From NCBI GenBank assembly GCA_004123355.1, contig SCHM01000001.1:2472001-2536000 (forward strand): a stretch of DNA of 64,000 nt, written 5' to 3'. The notes under the pieces were generated by a model. The model ran no database searches. It saw only the letters and a program-made list of their open reading frames with translations, and was not told where the DNA came from. The translations under genes were made by a program, and so were the position numbers. The stretch's first letter is position 1; each line of letters opens with the position of its first letter. Positions 1 to 11,472 of this stretch are shown piece after piece. Source of the DNA: Amphirosellinia nigrospora (lineage: Eukaryota; Ascomycota; Sordariomycetes; Xylariales; Xylariaceae).

Positions 1-843
1 GCCCAGCAGGTAGACCAGCACGGCCACGACCAAGATGATGGCGAAGACGGAGCCGGGCCCGACGCTGCCAGGCTTGTGGGGCTCGGCCGCGGCGCAGGCG
101 TGGGCTGACTTGACCTTGAACACATAGTTGCATTCTTCGGGGTCGACGGCGATGAAGGAAACCTGGGCGTTTCCAGCAAGCGCGTCTCTGTCGCAGCTGA
201 AAAATATAGTCGTGGACTTCCTACGGACCACGTCCCCTTCGTCATCATCCTTCTCCTTGCGCTCGTTCACATCGGCGTCATCCGGTTTCGACGGCGGGTC
301 GTCATCGTCCTCGTAGTCTCTGTAGGATGCGCCGGCGTGCACGACGCTCCTGTCGTTCAGGCTCCGTGATCTCGACTTCTTCTTGCCGCACTTGGAACCG
401 CCCGTGTACTGTAGAACCAGCTCTTTCCCCCGTGTGACCGGGTTAGCCGACTGGGAGCCTAGGCTGTAGTATTCTCCTCGGAGACATAGTATGCGCTGAT
501 ATTCTGCGACTTGCTCGGCTCGATATCGTGCGCACCATCAATGGGTTCGACGACGGCGCCGCAGATGTTCAAGGTGAAGTTGGAGCCATAGTCCCAGCCC
601 CTCGCTTTGTAGTCGGTCAGAGGCGCGCCTCGACTGTGGCCGCGATCCGTCGGGCTTGGGTTTTATAGCCGTGTCAGGCCGCAGGTCGAAGAAGGCGCCA
701 GATGTCGAGGAAGCGGTGCAAGCGGTTGTGGTCGTTGTTTTGGTGGCTTCGGCATCGGATGCTGCGGCGGCGGCGGATGTGAGGGCAAGGAGGGAGAGAA
801 TGGCCGGGTAAACCTGCGGCGGTATCATCGTGGTGAAGCGCAT
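1..843 (-). CDS. MRL1-like mannose-6-phosphate-receptor-homology protein (3' part beyond window)
   Basis: The reading begins MRFTTMIPPQVYP, followed by a hydrophobic Ala/Leu-rich signal peptide (about residues 6-28) and a lumenal domain. The pieces SGAFFDLRPD, SNFTLNICG, VLQYTGGSKCG, the Cys pair around FSCDRDA and PEECNY, and HKPGSVGPGSVF before the membrane helix are hallmarks of fungal MRL1/Atg27-type mannose-6-phosphate receptor homology proteins. These sort hydrolases between Golgi and vacuole (family knowledge). The acidic, Lys-rich insert near 230-330 is variable in the family. The protein runs off the left edge inside the transmembrane helix. Two frame changes interrupt it, one near 645 and one near 465, in a stretch that otherwise matches the family throughout, so assembly indels are likely. 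The alternative start at the second Met (MIPPQ) would also leave a signal peptide. Confidence 0.75.
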
Positions 844-2336
844 ATCGCCCTTTTCGATGTCTCGTAGACCAGATCCCCTGGCTGGCTCAATGCGCCGTTT
901 GACGAAGTAGATTTTGACAGCGGAAGCAGTGGCTAATGTAAAAAACAAACGAATGTCAACCAATCAAGGCGACCAGAGAAATATAGGCTTAATGACGGTG
1001 ATGCTTCGTGAGAGGCACCGAAGCTGGGTATGGACTTGTTCACAAGAGATGCGACGCACAATCAATGCTCTGTTTCACTATGGATTGAGACCAACGTGTT
1101 TAGTGTCCTATTACGCTATGCTAGTACCTGCCTAGGACAGGGACCTGCGCCCTCTCTGTCCCTATCAGTACCGCGGTAGATAATTGTGGCGTACATATGC
1201 ACGTAATATGCATACAGCGCTTATATGGATTTACCTAGTATATTCAAACCAAACCTTAAATTTAAGAAAATTACCTAGGTACCCAACAAGACATATACCT
1301 AAATTATTGAAGAATTACCTAGTCGACTTGATTTTTATATACCTAGGTATGCTTCAAACATCACTATCAGCACTATTCGAGCCGGGCGTTATATCCCTGT
1401 CAGTTGCGCTTAACCATACACTAAGTTTCCAGAAGTACCTGAGTACTTTACTCTTGTGTGGAGACATCTAAACCTAAATCACATATTAATGTTTCCGGAC
1501 GACTAAATATCGCTATATCGTGCAGCACGGACTCTCGTAAAATCTATTTTCAAAAAAAATACAGACGGGGTAGCGTTGACAAATTTGCCTTGAGGCCCGT
1601 CTACGTCTCCCGACGCGTCATCCCGGCAGAGTTTCCCAGGCGTATTGCCGAGGCTGGTTTGGAGACGTTCGTTCACAATTGAGGATCGCCTCTCAAGAAG
1701 GCTTATAAAGCCCAAGATGCGTCTTACAAAAACGTATGTTTCTCGTGTAAATTCTAGTTCAAGGCGTTTTCCGAACTCTACAGAATCGATAGGTTTGCTC
1801 CGTATTACCGGAACACTTTGGCCCTTTCGTGGTTGAAAGGATAAATAGTTGCCAGTGGATCTCATTCTTGATGATTAGTACAGGCTCTACGCATTTATTG
1901 ATTATTGAGGGCCATATATCCCGACATCAAAGAAGTCGAAGTGCAGGGCAGCGAGGGCACATGCGAAGTGGGCGGAAGCATCACGGTTCTCAATATGCTC
2001 GAGCAACCTAATAGCGAAATTTGCCAGACACACGACTTTATCTCGTTCTCTCTCAAATAATCAACGTTTTGTCTTAAAGATCGCAAATTGATTCGCCAAA
2101 TATACCAAACAATAGTGTCACGATATGGAACTGCAGCGTTATATCACGACATCATCTGTATAAAAGATAGGACGTTGTCAAGTCGAGCTCTCGACTACCT
2201 GCACATAAATATGTGCGCCATTGACTCGTAAAAGTATTTGTGAAAACTTGGGTTCGCAGTAAGTTGCCAACATGAGTACAAACTACACACATAACTTTTC
2301 CCAATAATAGTAAGTATCGGTTGTCAAATGACTACG
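844..2336. other. intergenic, no gene seen
   Basis: No ORF here has family-like content. The stretch carries two exact copies of the palindrome TACCTAGGTA (1272-1281 and 1340-1349) plus partial copies in an AT-rich segment near 1200-1350. The proximal part should hold the promoter of the MRL1-like gene. Confidence 0.5.
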
Positions 2337-2503
2337 TGTCACGGACCTTACAAGGGTAGGGTGTAGACATCTGTTGTTGCAAGGAGAGCCAGTGAAGTCA
2401 TCTCCGTGGGCTCTATGTGACTACTTGACTATATACAGAGAGTTTCTTTGTCTCGGTTTGATCCGTGTGTCTAGATCTGTGTCTAGATCCCTGTTTCCTG
2501 GCA
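2337..2503 (+). mobile_element. solo LTR (167 bp)
   Basis: The unit begins TGTCACGGACC and ends CCTGGCA, i.e. a 5'-TG...CA-3' LTR. It is flanked by near-identical 5-bp target duplications, CTACG (2332-2336) and CTAGG (2504-2508). It aligns along its length with the element at 31140-31284 on the opposite strand, by eye roughly 80% identical. It also has an extra stretch of about 20 nt near its end containing a repeated TCTAGATC. No internal retrotransposon domain is nearby, so it is a recombination remnant. The superfamily cannot be told from an LTR alone. Confidence 0.8.
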
Positions 2504-2817
2504 CTAGGTCACAATAACCCTATGAGGCAGACCCAACAAACATTTATTTGTCTACAGGTGACTAGAAACCATCATCGAAATCCCCAAGACTTTCCGAAGC
2601 GATTAAGGGGGCCAATTGAATGATGCGGCTTAGACCTTACTGAGGTAAATGACGACTACGGAGAAGAAGGTGTTACGAGGCCACGAATAAAACGATTATC
2701 TGTATATAGCCAAGCTACGTCTACGGAGGTAGTTTTAGATAGATGACCTACCCCATACATCATAGGGTTGCTGATAGAAGGCAAGCTGGAAGAGTGCCAC
2801 AGAACCTTGTTGTCTTC
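2504..2817. other. intergenic, no gene seen
   Basis: About 310 bp between the solo LTR and the end of the reductase gene. It probably holds the reductase 3' UTR; nothing else is recognisable. Confidence 0.4.
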
Positions 2818-4077
2818 TCACTCCTCAAGGTATGGAGTAGTGATGTTTTCAAAGATACTGTCCTCCAAAGACGTCCATCCATTCTTATCTGGTTTGTCAG
2901 ACCACTTCTTCAGAAGCGCCACAGATTCTGATTGATCAAGTGATACCTTGATATGATACGGATCAGGGTAGTCATCAATAAATTTCTTCTGCGGCCGAAG
3001 CTTGCGTAGTATGGCAAGTACCTCATTCCAGTGAGCACTATGCCCCAAGATTGAATTCGTGCATTCTTGACCTTGGGATCCAGAACGGCTGCCACATGGA
3101 TCAACGCCACGTCCTTTACATCTCCGTAGAAAGCTATCATCATAAGCGTCAGATCACGGCTCAGTTAAAGCGCAATATTTAGCTGGAGGAGTAGTCCTTA
3201 CAGGCTTGCAATGGATCCATTGCTGCTTTGTTGCCCCTGTAGGCATGGACCACCCAATTGGCCTGCCCTTCAATATGTTTCTTGTTGAGGGGCTCTCCAG
3301 TCATCCCCGCGGGAGACACGACATTGACATTGAATTTGAGGTCATTTTGCTCGACATACTTCCAGACTTCCTTCTCAGCGGCTACTTTACTAGCAGGGTA
3401 GTTGGCCATGGCATGAGACATGCCATATGGAGGTGGCGCCCACTACGACACTCGGAGTCAATTATTGCTGTTTATATCATGAATTATGAGGGGTTCGGAA
3501 GCTTCAAGACATTATCACGTCCCAAAAGGAAACGTCGTGGTCTAAAAGTTGCCAGAGCGGGAAGAAAAGAATTCTGAGAATTACGCACTGCAGCTTCAAG
3601 AACAGCATCATTCCACGAGTCTCGCCCGATGATGCCATTGTTAATACCACGAACGAGTAGCGAAGCACTAAGTGCGCTGCTGGTAAACACGATCTCCTTG
3701 ACAGAGGGCTCTCGGATGGCCGCATTCATGATTGACCGAACAGCGGCTACCATAGGCGTGATGACCTCGTTTGGATCAGGGACGATGTTTGTAACGTAGG
3801 CAGTATGAATGATAGCCGCAACACCTTCGATAGCCTCATCGTAGGCGCCATCGGCACCAAGATGAGGGACGGATACGAGCTCGATGGCGCCGATGTCGGC
3901 ATAAGACTTGAAGCGGCCTTCCAAGAGCCACGAACATTGAGTTGGATCACGGACGGTACCTCGAACCTTGAAACCCCTCTCTAGGAATTGGAGGCAAATA
4001 TGGGATGCGAGGAAGCCACTAGCACCTGTCACCAGGATCCAGGAGCCAGTAGGAATAGACGTAGTCAAAGGGGCCAT
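2818..4077 (-). CDS. NAD(P)-dependent aldehyde/dihydroflavonol-4-reductase-like protein
   Basis: An extended short-chain dehydrogenase (NAD-dependent epimerase/DFR, Gre2-like) that would reduce aldehydes or ketones in the cytosol. Three exons are inferred: 4077-3589, 3442-3202 and 3133-2818. Both introns have GT...AG ends (3588-3443, 3201-3134) and restore the frame, giving about 348 aa, the usual family length. The N-terminal nucleotide-binding motif is VTGASGFLASH, and the catalytic YxxxK is in ANYPASKVAAEKEVW. The C-terminal part contains SAHWNEVLAILRKLRP, typical of fungal members. One frame break lies at a G run near 3045 (IQSWG/HSAHW), where one extra G would restore the frame, so it is probably an assembly indel. 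Substrate is unknown; the sequence does not tell sugar-derived from polyketide-derived aldehydes. Confidence 0.85.
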
Positions 4078-4820
4078 GGTGCTGTAAGAGAACTAATGTT
4101 TTGGTTTGTTCGATGGACGTGAAGAGCAGAGTATAGTAACGAATAGAGATTGCTCTTGATTAAAAGCCGGGAATTAGGCCCTTATATACTCTCTGGTAAA
4201 ACTTTGAACACCCTCTATTTACTTGAACCCGACTCTGCTAGTACCTTGTCCTGAGCAATACTAAGGAAGCCCCTCGGCCAAAAGAATCGATAGTACTCTT
4301 ATTACAAATCCATCAAACGCGGACTTTGCTCACACAAGTGGCTCGATATGAAAATAACCTCAGCTATAGAGACTTAGCTTTCAGCCCGATGAGGAAGTAT
4401 TAGGTCTTGGCGTAGAGAATCTCTGGCATAAATCAGCGCGATCTGTCACAGATGCCCATGGTGGGTAAGAGATCGTCCCTCCGCGATTTCCGTACCAATT
4501 ATACTTTCTCTCATCTCTGTGGGTTACCTTTCTAGATACGGGAGAGAATCTTTTGACAGACTTTTATCTCATGAGCGTGGTCGACAATTCATCATGGCTT
4601 GATATCGCCAAGATCTATATATAGTCACGTCCCGATCGGGTAATCCTTTGTCTTGGCAGGGACTGTGGTGGGCCATTATGTGCATTCACGGACCAGCGTC
4701 TGACAAATGCGCTTTGGTTGTACGATAGATTTTCGAGACCATTAAACTTCCTCCGCAATATCACTATCACTTCACTGACCCGGAGTGCCATCTTAACTCC
4801 TCCCCTGTCAAACTTCAAGT
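4078..4820. other. divergent intergenic region
   Basis: Holds the 5' sides of the reductase (minus) and of the transcription-factor-like gene (plus). No motif can be assigned with confidence. Confidence 0.4.
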
Positions 4821-5797
4821 ATGGCCCGCCAGTTCCAATTTGTTGCTGTCTCCAATCCAACGGAAGCCCCTCATCCGAATCCAAGAAATTGGCCTATTCA
4901 CACGCCTTTCGCCAGGCGCACGCCCAGAGAAGACGCGAGCAGACGGAAAGATATAGAAAAGAGATAGCCGGTGTCCCGGGTAAAAAGGCATTCACCGCAT
5001 ATGAAGAAGCTGTTTCAAGCCCCCTGAACCAAGTTCTCAACAGTAATAAAGCTCTGTTCTCATCCTTGGCAAGGCCCCTCTCTACGGTGGAATATTTCCT
5101 GTTAGATCACTGTATGTTCATCGTAAATAAAATTCTCCTACCGAATGATGGGAGAAGATGCCTCTAAAGGCCAACAACCTTCTCGCCCCTTGCTGACATG
5201 GCTCTGGTCACAGACGTTCACGTAATCGTCCCGTTCACCATTGGCCACTGCGGCTTGTTCGACTATCCAGGAGACCACAAGACCCAGCTGCTTCGAGAAT
5301 GGGTTGGTCTCGCCATCACAGATGACGGGTTCATGGTCGCCGCTATTCTCCTAAGCACATGCCGCTACATTATGCAGGCCCAGCCAGGCAACCTCATGTT
5401 TATACAATTAGCTCTGCAGTACAAGCAAATATGCCTTCAGACGTTGCGGCAAGAAATGAACAATACTTCGGCCCCCGTCAATATCACGACTGTTGCTAAA
5501 GCACTTGCCCTTGCAGTAGACGAGGTAATGTCCTTCTGGAGCTTAGGGCACGACTGGACTGTGTTTTTTTCTTGAAATAGACGACTAATAACCTTCATGC
5601 AGGTGACGCTGGTGAGCACACTATCGCTCGAAAGCATCTGAAAGGCGTACTTGCTATGGTCGATTCCAGCGGTGGCGCAGGAGAGCTCGGTTTGACAGGT
5701 CTTTTAGAGCGCATGTACCGAAAATTCATAGGAGCATTGGAGCTGAGGGACCCAGAGATAGATCACTACTGTAGCAAGACGCTAACGCAAGGGTGAA
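4821..5797 (+). CDS. fungal transcription-factor-domain protein without zinc cluster
   Basis: It starts MARQFQFVAVSNPTEA and continues after a one-base frame change at a C run (near 4869) as SSESKKLAYSHAFRQAHAQRR. This N-terminus is typical of Fungal_trans_2-like proteins that lack a Zn2Cys6 motif. Intron 1 (5112-5213) joins LLDHY to VHVIVPF in frame. Exon 2 carries GHCGLFDYPGDH, REWVGLAITDD, STCRYIMQAQP and VAKALALAVDE. Intron 2 starts at GTAATG (5525), has CTAATA near 5585 and ends CAG at 5602. Exon 3 (ARKHLKGVLAMVDSSGGAG, ERMYRKFIGALELRDPEI) needs a one-base phase correction there. The reading stops at 5797, earlier than usual for the family. An open stretch at 5868-5942 (IYSLPVHLL...) could be one more exon. 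Probably a regulator or remnant of one. Confidence 0.65.
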
Positions 5798-6531
5798 ATG
5801 GCACAAATATTTTACAGTTTGTTTGGATAAGGGCCCAACTCTATTAACAGTCCCTACACAGATCTATTCGCTACCTGTTCATCTCCTAGTGTTACACTGG
5901 GGAATAAAGAGCATGGATTGTATCATTTGGCAGATCCAGTGAGAACGTCCCATGTGCTCCATTATTCTTAGAATACTACTTTGTGCGGTCTCTTGATAGA
6001 ATATTACCATGTTTGCATGGCGTATACACAAAGAAGCTAACATGTCACGAACTATAGTACGCCCCGACGACTAGAACCAGGGCCGAAGGTGGCATGGGTA
6101 CTTCCAAAAAATGTTAAATACCAGACAATACGAATCTGTGGTCCACCATCATTACTATCAGAGAACCGGATAGACACTGAAAACTCGCAGATAATATCTA
6201 AACTCGAAGTGTTTGACGATGTCACAATAAGGATACGCTCGAAAACGCACCCAAATTCAACTTTTTGCTTTACAATACCTAGACATAGACTACGTGGGAG
6301 CAGAAGAGCCTACTTATGCCTATTGGTCGGCCCAGAATCTTCATCATAACGCATCGTCCCGGGTCAACATCCATCCTGGCAAGCAGAATACGAAAGATGT
6401 ACACCCATTCCAGGATCTTTGCTGTAAGCTCAACAAGAAGAATGGATAACATATTATGCATAGGTGATGTGCTGTGCGTAGCATTGTGTGGGTAGCATTG
6501 ATTCATATGTCCCTATCAACCCAACTTTGAA
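5798..6531. other. intergenic, no gene seen
   Basis: Contains a possible terminal exon of the upstream transcription-factor-like gene (5868-5942) and otherwise only short, unconvincing reading frames. It probably also holds the 3' region of the dipeptidyl peptidase III. Confidence 0.35.
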
Positions 6532-8813
6532 TCATTCCCTCTCTCGTGGATTGAAAATCGCGAATTTCCACGTTTCTCCAACAATGAACGTATTAGGCTG
6601 GACGTACTGGATGCGCGCTGGCTCTTGTTTGAGGACAATTGTGCGGTAGCGTGCAAATGTGTCATCAACCTCACTATTGATTGAGCACCCGTAATGCCTC
6701 TGCATAGTTCGCTGTAGATTTATAGACCTGAAGTTCCAAAGGAATTGAGATAGGGCAGGTATTGCGTGAGCTTGAATCTTTGAACGATCTAAGTTGATCT
6801 GGATGTCACTGTCCACTTCAACTAGTCGTAGGAGCTCGGGTTCGCATTTTATTAGACATTGTAGCAATGCATATTTGCCCTGTAAAACTCTAAGCAAAGT
6901 AGAAAGGGATAGATGGAGAATGAACGTACACGACGTGTGTGGCCCCATTTCTATGAAATGTTAGTAAAGCATCCAAAAATAGTTAATAGGGGTGAGCCGC
7001 GCACTCTAGTATCTGGGTTCCATCGCGACAGGCCCTTGATTGCACTATAGATAAATGTGAGAAAACCGGCACATACAACTATAATTATGTTAGCTGGATA
7101 GTATCTGCGTAAATTAAACGAAACCTACTGTCATCGGCGCTGGGAATAGAATCTGTTTATTTGGGAGTAGAATCAAAGAGACACCATCAGCACGGCACTC
7201 TTCAATGGCGTTAGCATCTGCCCCGAAGACGTTCGCCCATGTCTCCCCCGGCCTGTACCATGAAGTGATTCCCTGTCCAGTCAACGGATCAATTGGAACA
7301 TTGTCAATATCGAAATTAAAAGCACCAGGAGAGGGTTCAACTAGCAATCTTCCAGAGCCATGGCCAAGTAACTCGTGGCAAGCGACCATTACTTCAAAAG
7401 CTGGCTCTCTGTGTTGACGAAGCCATTCAACCTCTTCGCGCCGCACGAATGGTATCTTCTCGGTGTGAGGGTTGGCGTTGTTGATTACCGAACTCTAGAT
7501 TCTTAGAACCGACGGTTTGGCATATGTCTTCAACTAAAGCGAGATGAACTTGTTTAGCCACAGCTCCTTTAAAAGAGCAAAATCTGACAAGGGAAAAAAA
7601 CACATACATTGGGAAGATTAATACCAGCGGGACTTTCAGACTTGACAAATCCGACAGCTAAGCGAGAGGTGTCAGTAGGGCCAGCGATGTTCCGGGAGGT
7701 ATTTAATGTGACGTACTATCCAGACTGGTAAAATTCGGTTTGACAAACCGTTTCGATTCGAAAGAGCTCAGCTTGCCCTGGTCTAGGCGACGAATGTTCT
7801 ATTCCAAGGAAGCTCCGCAATGAATTCCTCCGATCGTCTACTAGTTCTCCAAATTTCCTGCTTTGTTCCTTGTTCACTATCGCAACAACCCTCCCATGTT
7901 GCCCGTACTCCGTGAGGATCTTGATAAGTTTCTATGAATCCAATGATAGTCTCGACAGTGGGATCGCGATCTTGGACCCAATCAAGCTGGGCAAGTTTGA
8001 AGCTTTCGTGATTGCCCGCCCTGAAACTCGTAATTAGGGCACGGATAATCTCTCGTTGCATCTCGTTAGCTGCATGGTTACTGGCTGCTCCAGGTGGCCA
8101 ACAACACTCCTCAAAGACTCGTTGAAATCGCCGGCCTTCAGAATGATAGTTGCATTTCGGCCGTCCAGATTGAACAAACGGGTGGAAGGCTGTACATCCA
8201 CTTCAGCAGCCGCAAAAGCACCGTGTATTTGTTCGGGGTGTCGTCATGTTTGATTATGCGTGTGTTCTCGGTCAAGTATTGATTGACTGAAGAAGTCGCT
8301 GCACTAAATCGACATCCTCCTTACTAACGAAGCACTATGAGGATAGTATCCGCTAGCGCAGCCGTTCTCAGAGGAGTAGCCATATTGGTGAACAGAAATA
8401 GAATATATGGCATTAGCTGTTTCCTCGAATAACTCCCGTGCCCTCTGGTCGAGGAACATAATCGTCTCATGGCTTCCATGGAAATCCGTGGAACGAACTT
8501 CTGGTCACCGGTTGACTGGAATGGGAAGATTCAAATAGTTAGTCTTTAGGTGTTCACACACGTCGGCTGACACTCACTCTGTAGTTTCCAATATTTGCAA
8601 AGAGCATGGCAGGATAATCCAGGAAATATTCTAGATCCTGGCGACCGACCCCAGTCTTAGCTGCCAAGTCCTGCCAATTCCCTCTAGCTGCATTATATAG
8701 GGCAACAATGAGGTCGAATATGCGCTCTGACTCCTGGGAGGTCTGATTGAGGAGGATTCGAGTTCCAGCGAAAGATGCAGGCACATGTAATGAGCGTAGA
8801 GTTTTGGGTAGTT
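6532..8813 (-). pseudogene. dipeptidyl peptidase III (M49), heavily broken
   Basis: Zinc metallopeptidase that removes dipeptides from peptide N-termini in the cytosol. The M49 signature HELLGHGSG lies near 7353-7379 and the second metal motif EECRAD near 7183-7206. Other recognisable parts are NYPKLYAHYM and FAGTRILLNQTSQESERIFD (N-terminal lobe), GDQKFVPRIS, DPTVETIIGFIETYQDP, VGFVKSESPAGINLPN and, at the C-terminus, IVLKQEPARIQYVQPNTF. Several introns are credible, for example the one after GNY.R near 8570. At least eight frame changes fall within about 2 kb, many one base at a homopolymer. That is several times the density in the acetyl-CoA carboxylase gene. The first 40 or so residues were not found. 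It is either a decayed gene or a poorly assembled one; metal-binding motifs are intact. Confidence 0.7.
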
Positions 8814-9399
8814 CTACAAGGGCAGGACCTACCACACACTTCCCCTTCACAACATCACACCAATAATCACACATAGCTCGTATACGTGCAGAATTCGCAC
8901 CACCTTCCACCCTATTACTTACTTGCGTTGTTTATATTTTTTGCTTTGGTTTATCGTTTAATTTTACGTTATTTTATTTGTTATTATTTAGCTTTTGCTA
9001 TAGTGTTAGGTAGGCAGTTTCGAGCCAGTTTTCGTAGCTTAGAATCGCCGGATTCGTACCTAAGGGTTACTATATACTAAGTACCCCTTAATATTGATTC
9101 GCTGCGAAAACTGACTGAAAAGGCTTACGCCCTCCCAATACAAGTTACCTATATAATTTCTGTGTGTGTGTGTGTGTTGTAGACAACAATCGCAATAAGT
9201 ACGGAAATGAGTCACTTTGCCGATGAACCTTCTCCTCCCAGGCCAAAGTCAATCTTTTTACGTTGTGCATGGCGTATCAATCAATAATCATCCAACTGAT
9301 ATAGTGTTGTGATGGAATTCTTGTTAGAATGCATTTTCCTAATCTACCTAGGTATCCAGCATGTTATCTCCGTTCGGCATATTTTGCAGCCCTGTCCTG
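8814..9399. other. AT-rich intergenic region with (TG)n tract
   Basis: 8918-9010 is AT-rich with almost no CA dinucleotides on the plus strand. A pure TG run lies at 9161-9177, and a TACCTAGGTA palindrome at 9345-9354. No gene is recognisable. Confidence 0.5.
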
Positions 9400-11472
9400 T
9401 CACAGTTGACTGTCCACCGATAGGCTCGTGCAATCTGGCTCAGCTTTGGGTATCACAACCATTTTCTGTTCGTTCTGGCTGTTGACCTTGGTCGCCTGCT
9501 CGAAAGCATACGCGCAGGAGATCAACTTCTCCTCACCGAAACGACGACCAGCAAATGTAATCGCGTACCTGACTTGGGTCAACAGAGGTTCAGAAAACCC
9601 CAAATTTTCTGGAATTATGGAATGCTTACGGTATGTTGGGACCTTTTTTCACAAAGCCCTTTGAGTCTTTTACCACTGGTCTTTCTTCTAAAAGAACCCA
9701 ATGGTACTGAGATACCAGGCAACCTTCCAAGATCCAATGGTAAATCCGTAGATGTTGTAGCCAAAAGAACGTCGCAGTTATGCTCATCAAGCAATCTGAC
9801 AACATCTTGACCTAGGCGTTCCATTTTCGCCTTGACTTCGCGGTATTCGGCACATTGGGATGAGCCTGGCACGTCTCTGGCGTTAACAAACCACTCAGCA
9901 CCAAAAGCATCGTATTTCTCCTCTGGTGTAGCCTTAATGAACTCTATAAGCTCGGAAATATTGTGAATCCCGTGAGGATTGAACAAGAGATCGCCGAAAA
10001 ATTGATCGAATGCTAAAGGTCAATAACTCAGGGTTAGGCCTCTCCAAGAACAGAGTGGAAAGCGTACATTCACGAAGCTGGATATCTCCCATAGGTCTTC
10101 ACGCATGCCTGAACTAGGTCTCCAAGTCTCGAACTCTACGTCTTCGACTACAACTGCACCTAGAGACTGTATCTTCTTCACGGCGGACCTAAACGCAACG
10201 CCCAGCTCAGCGTCTGAATCGGCCTGCAGATAGACCGATCGTGGGACCTATAATAGTTTCATGTTGGACAGTGAATTTGGGGGACGTACAAGCCCAACAA
10301 CTTGAAGCAGAAAACTCACGGCAACGCGTAATCCTTCAAATCCAGATGCGTTACAAGAAGCAACATAGTCTGGGATGGTATCGAAGGGGATATCAGTTGT
10401 GGCTTCATCCCTTTCATCTTTACCTGTAAGACTTTAGTAGCTGCATTAGGTCAGATGACAAGGAGGAGCGCACCGGCAATTATCTGAAGTAGAATAGCAA
10501 CATCTTTGACTGATAATGCTAATGGTCCAATTGAGTCTTGATCAGGATTCAGTGGTACGGTACCAGCTCGAGAGGTAAGGCCAGTAGTAGGCTTCAATCC
10601 CACAACGCTGTTGCGTTGAGCAGGGTACAGTATGCTACCGCATGTCTCATTGGTTGTTAGTGAGCTCCGCGTCTAATCTGAGCCGCTGAAACTTACTTCG
10701 GCACCGAGACAGGCTGTTGCATAGTGGAGGCTAGCAGCAATAGCGCTTCCAGATGAAGAACCTTGGGGATCTTGGTTGGCGTGGAAGGGCCCAAAAGCTT
10801 GCCCAAAAGTAGCGCTCCAACCACTAGGGCACTTCGGTGACCTCGCCATACCCCACTGGCTGAGGTTGGTTTTGCCCAAAATGATAGCGCCCGCAGTTCG
10901 AAGCTTGGCCACCACTGTCGATTCGTAGCGGTATTTCGCCCGGCTAGAGCATAGGAGCCAGCTTGAATTTGTTCTAGTAAGTAACACACGGCCGGTAGTG
11001 AGAGGATGTGGTGTTGACAAACCGGTCGTGTCCATTTTATCAAGAGTGATGAACGTGTCCTTCACCAGCACCGGAACACCATGCAGCTTTCTGTTCATAG
11101 TCAACGCTATTCGGATACAGTAATGCAATATTGTAATCACCCCATGATGTCCCCTTTCGCTCGCTGCTGATCTCTTTCAAGCGCGATCGACTTCGCTTCA
11201 GGATTCAAGCAGCCGATAGCTCGCACTTGGTCCTCAAATTGAGCAATTCGTGATGTGTATATCTGCGATCATGTCAGTTGGGGACTGGCTTCAATGAAGA
11301 CAGTGAATTATGAGAGCAGTGTCTCAGTAACTTCATATTGCCCAGTTAACCTTACCTCGACAAGCTGTTCGCTCGTGACCTTTCCGTTTTCCAACGCCTG
11401 AATTAGACCCTGAAGGTCCAGCCGCCATACCTCCATAGCAGGAAGTTTGATGTCAGCGAAGGGGTGGGACAT
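9400..11472 (-). CDS. amidase (amidase signature family)
   Basis: Amide hydrolase of the Ser-Ser-Lys triad type. It starts MSHPFADIKLP (ATG at 11472), and exon 1 ends QLVE with donor GTAAGG at 11355. Further exons carry IYTSRIAQFEDQVRAIGCLN, KLHGVPVLVKDTF, GAIILGKTNLSQWG, QGSSSGSAIAAS (the GSSSGS signature, 10742-10762), ETCGSILYPAQRNSVVGLKP, TTGLTSRAGTVPLNPDQDSI and, near the end, RYAITFAGRRFGEEKLISCA. About seven introns of 50-100 nt have GT...AG ends. Four or more small frame changes are needed, for example at a GGG run near 10940 (LAG/AKYRY), near 10070 and in the T-run near 9690. Most look like assembly indels. The catalytic region is intact. Neighbouring peptidase and amidase on the same strand could both serve nitrogen scavenging, but this is only inference. 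Confidence 0.8.
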
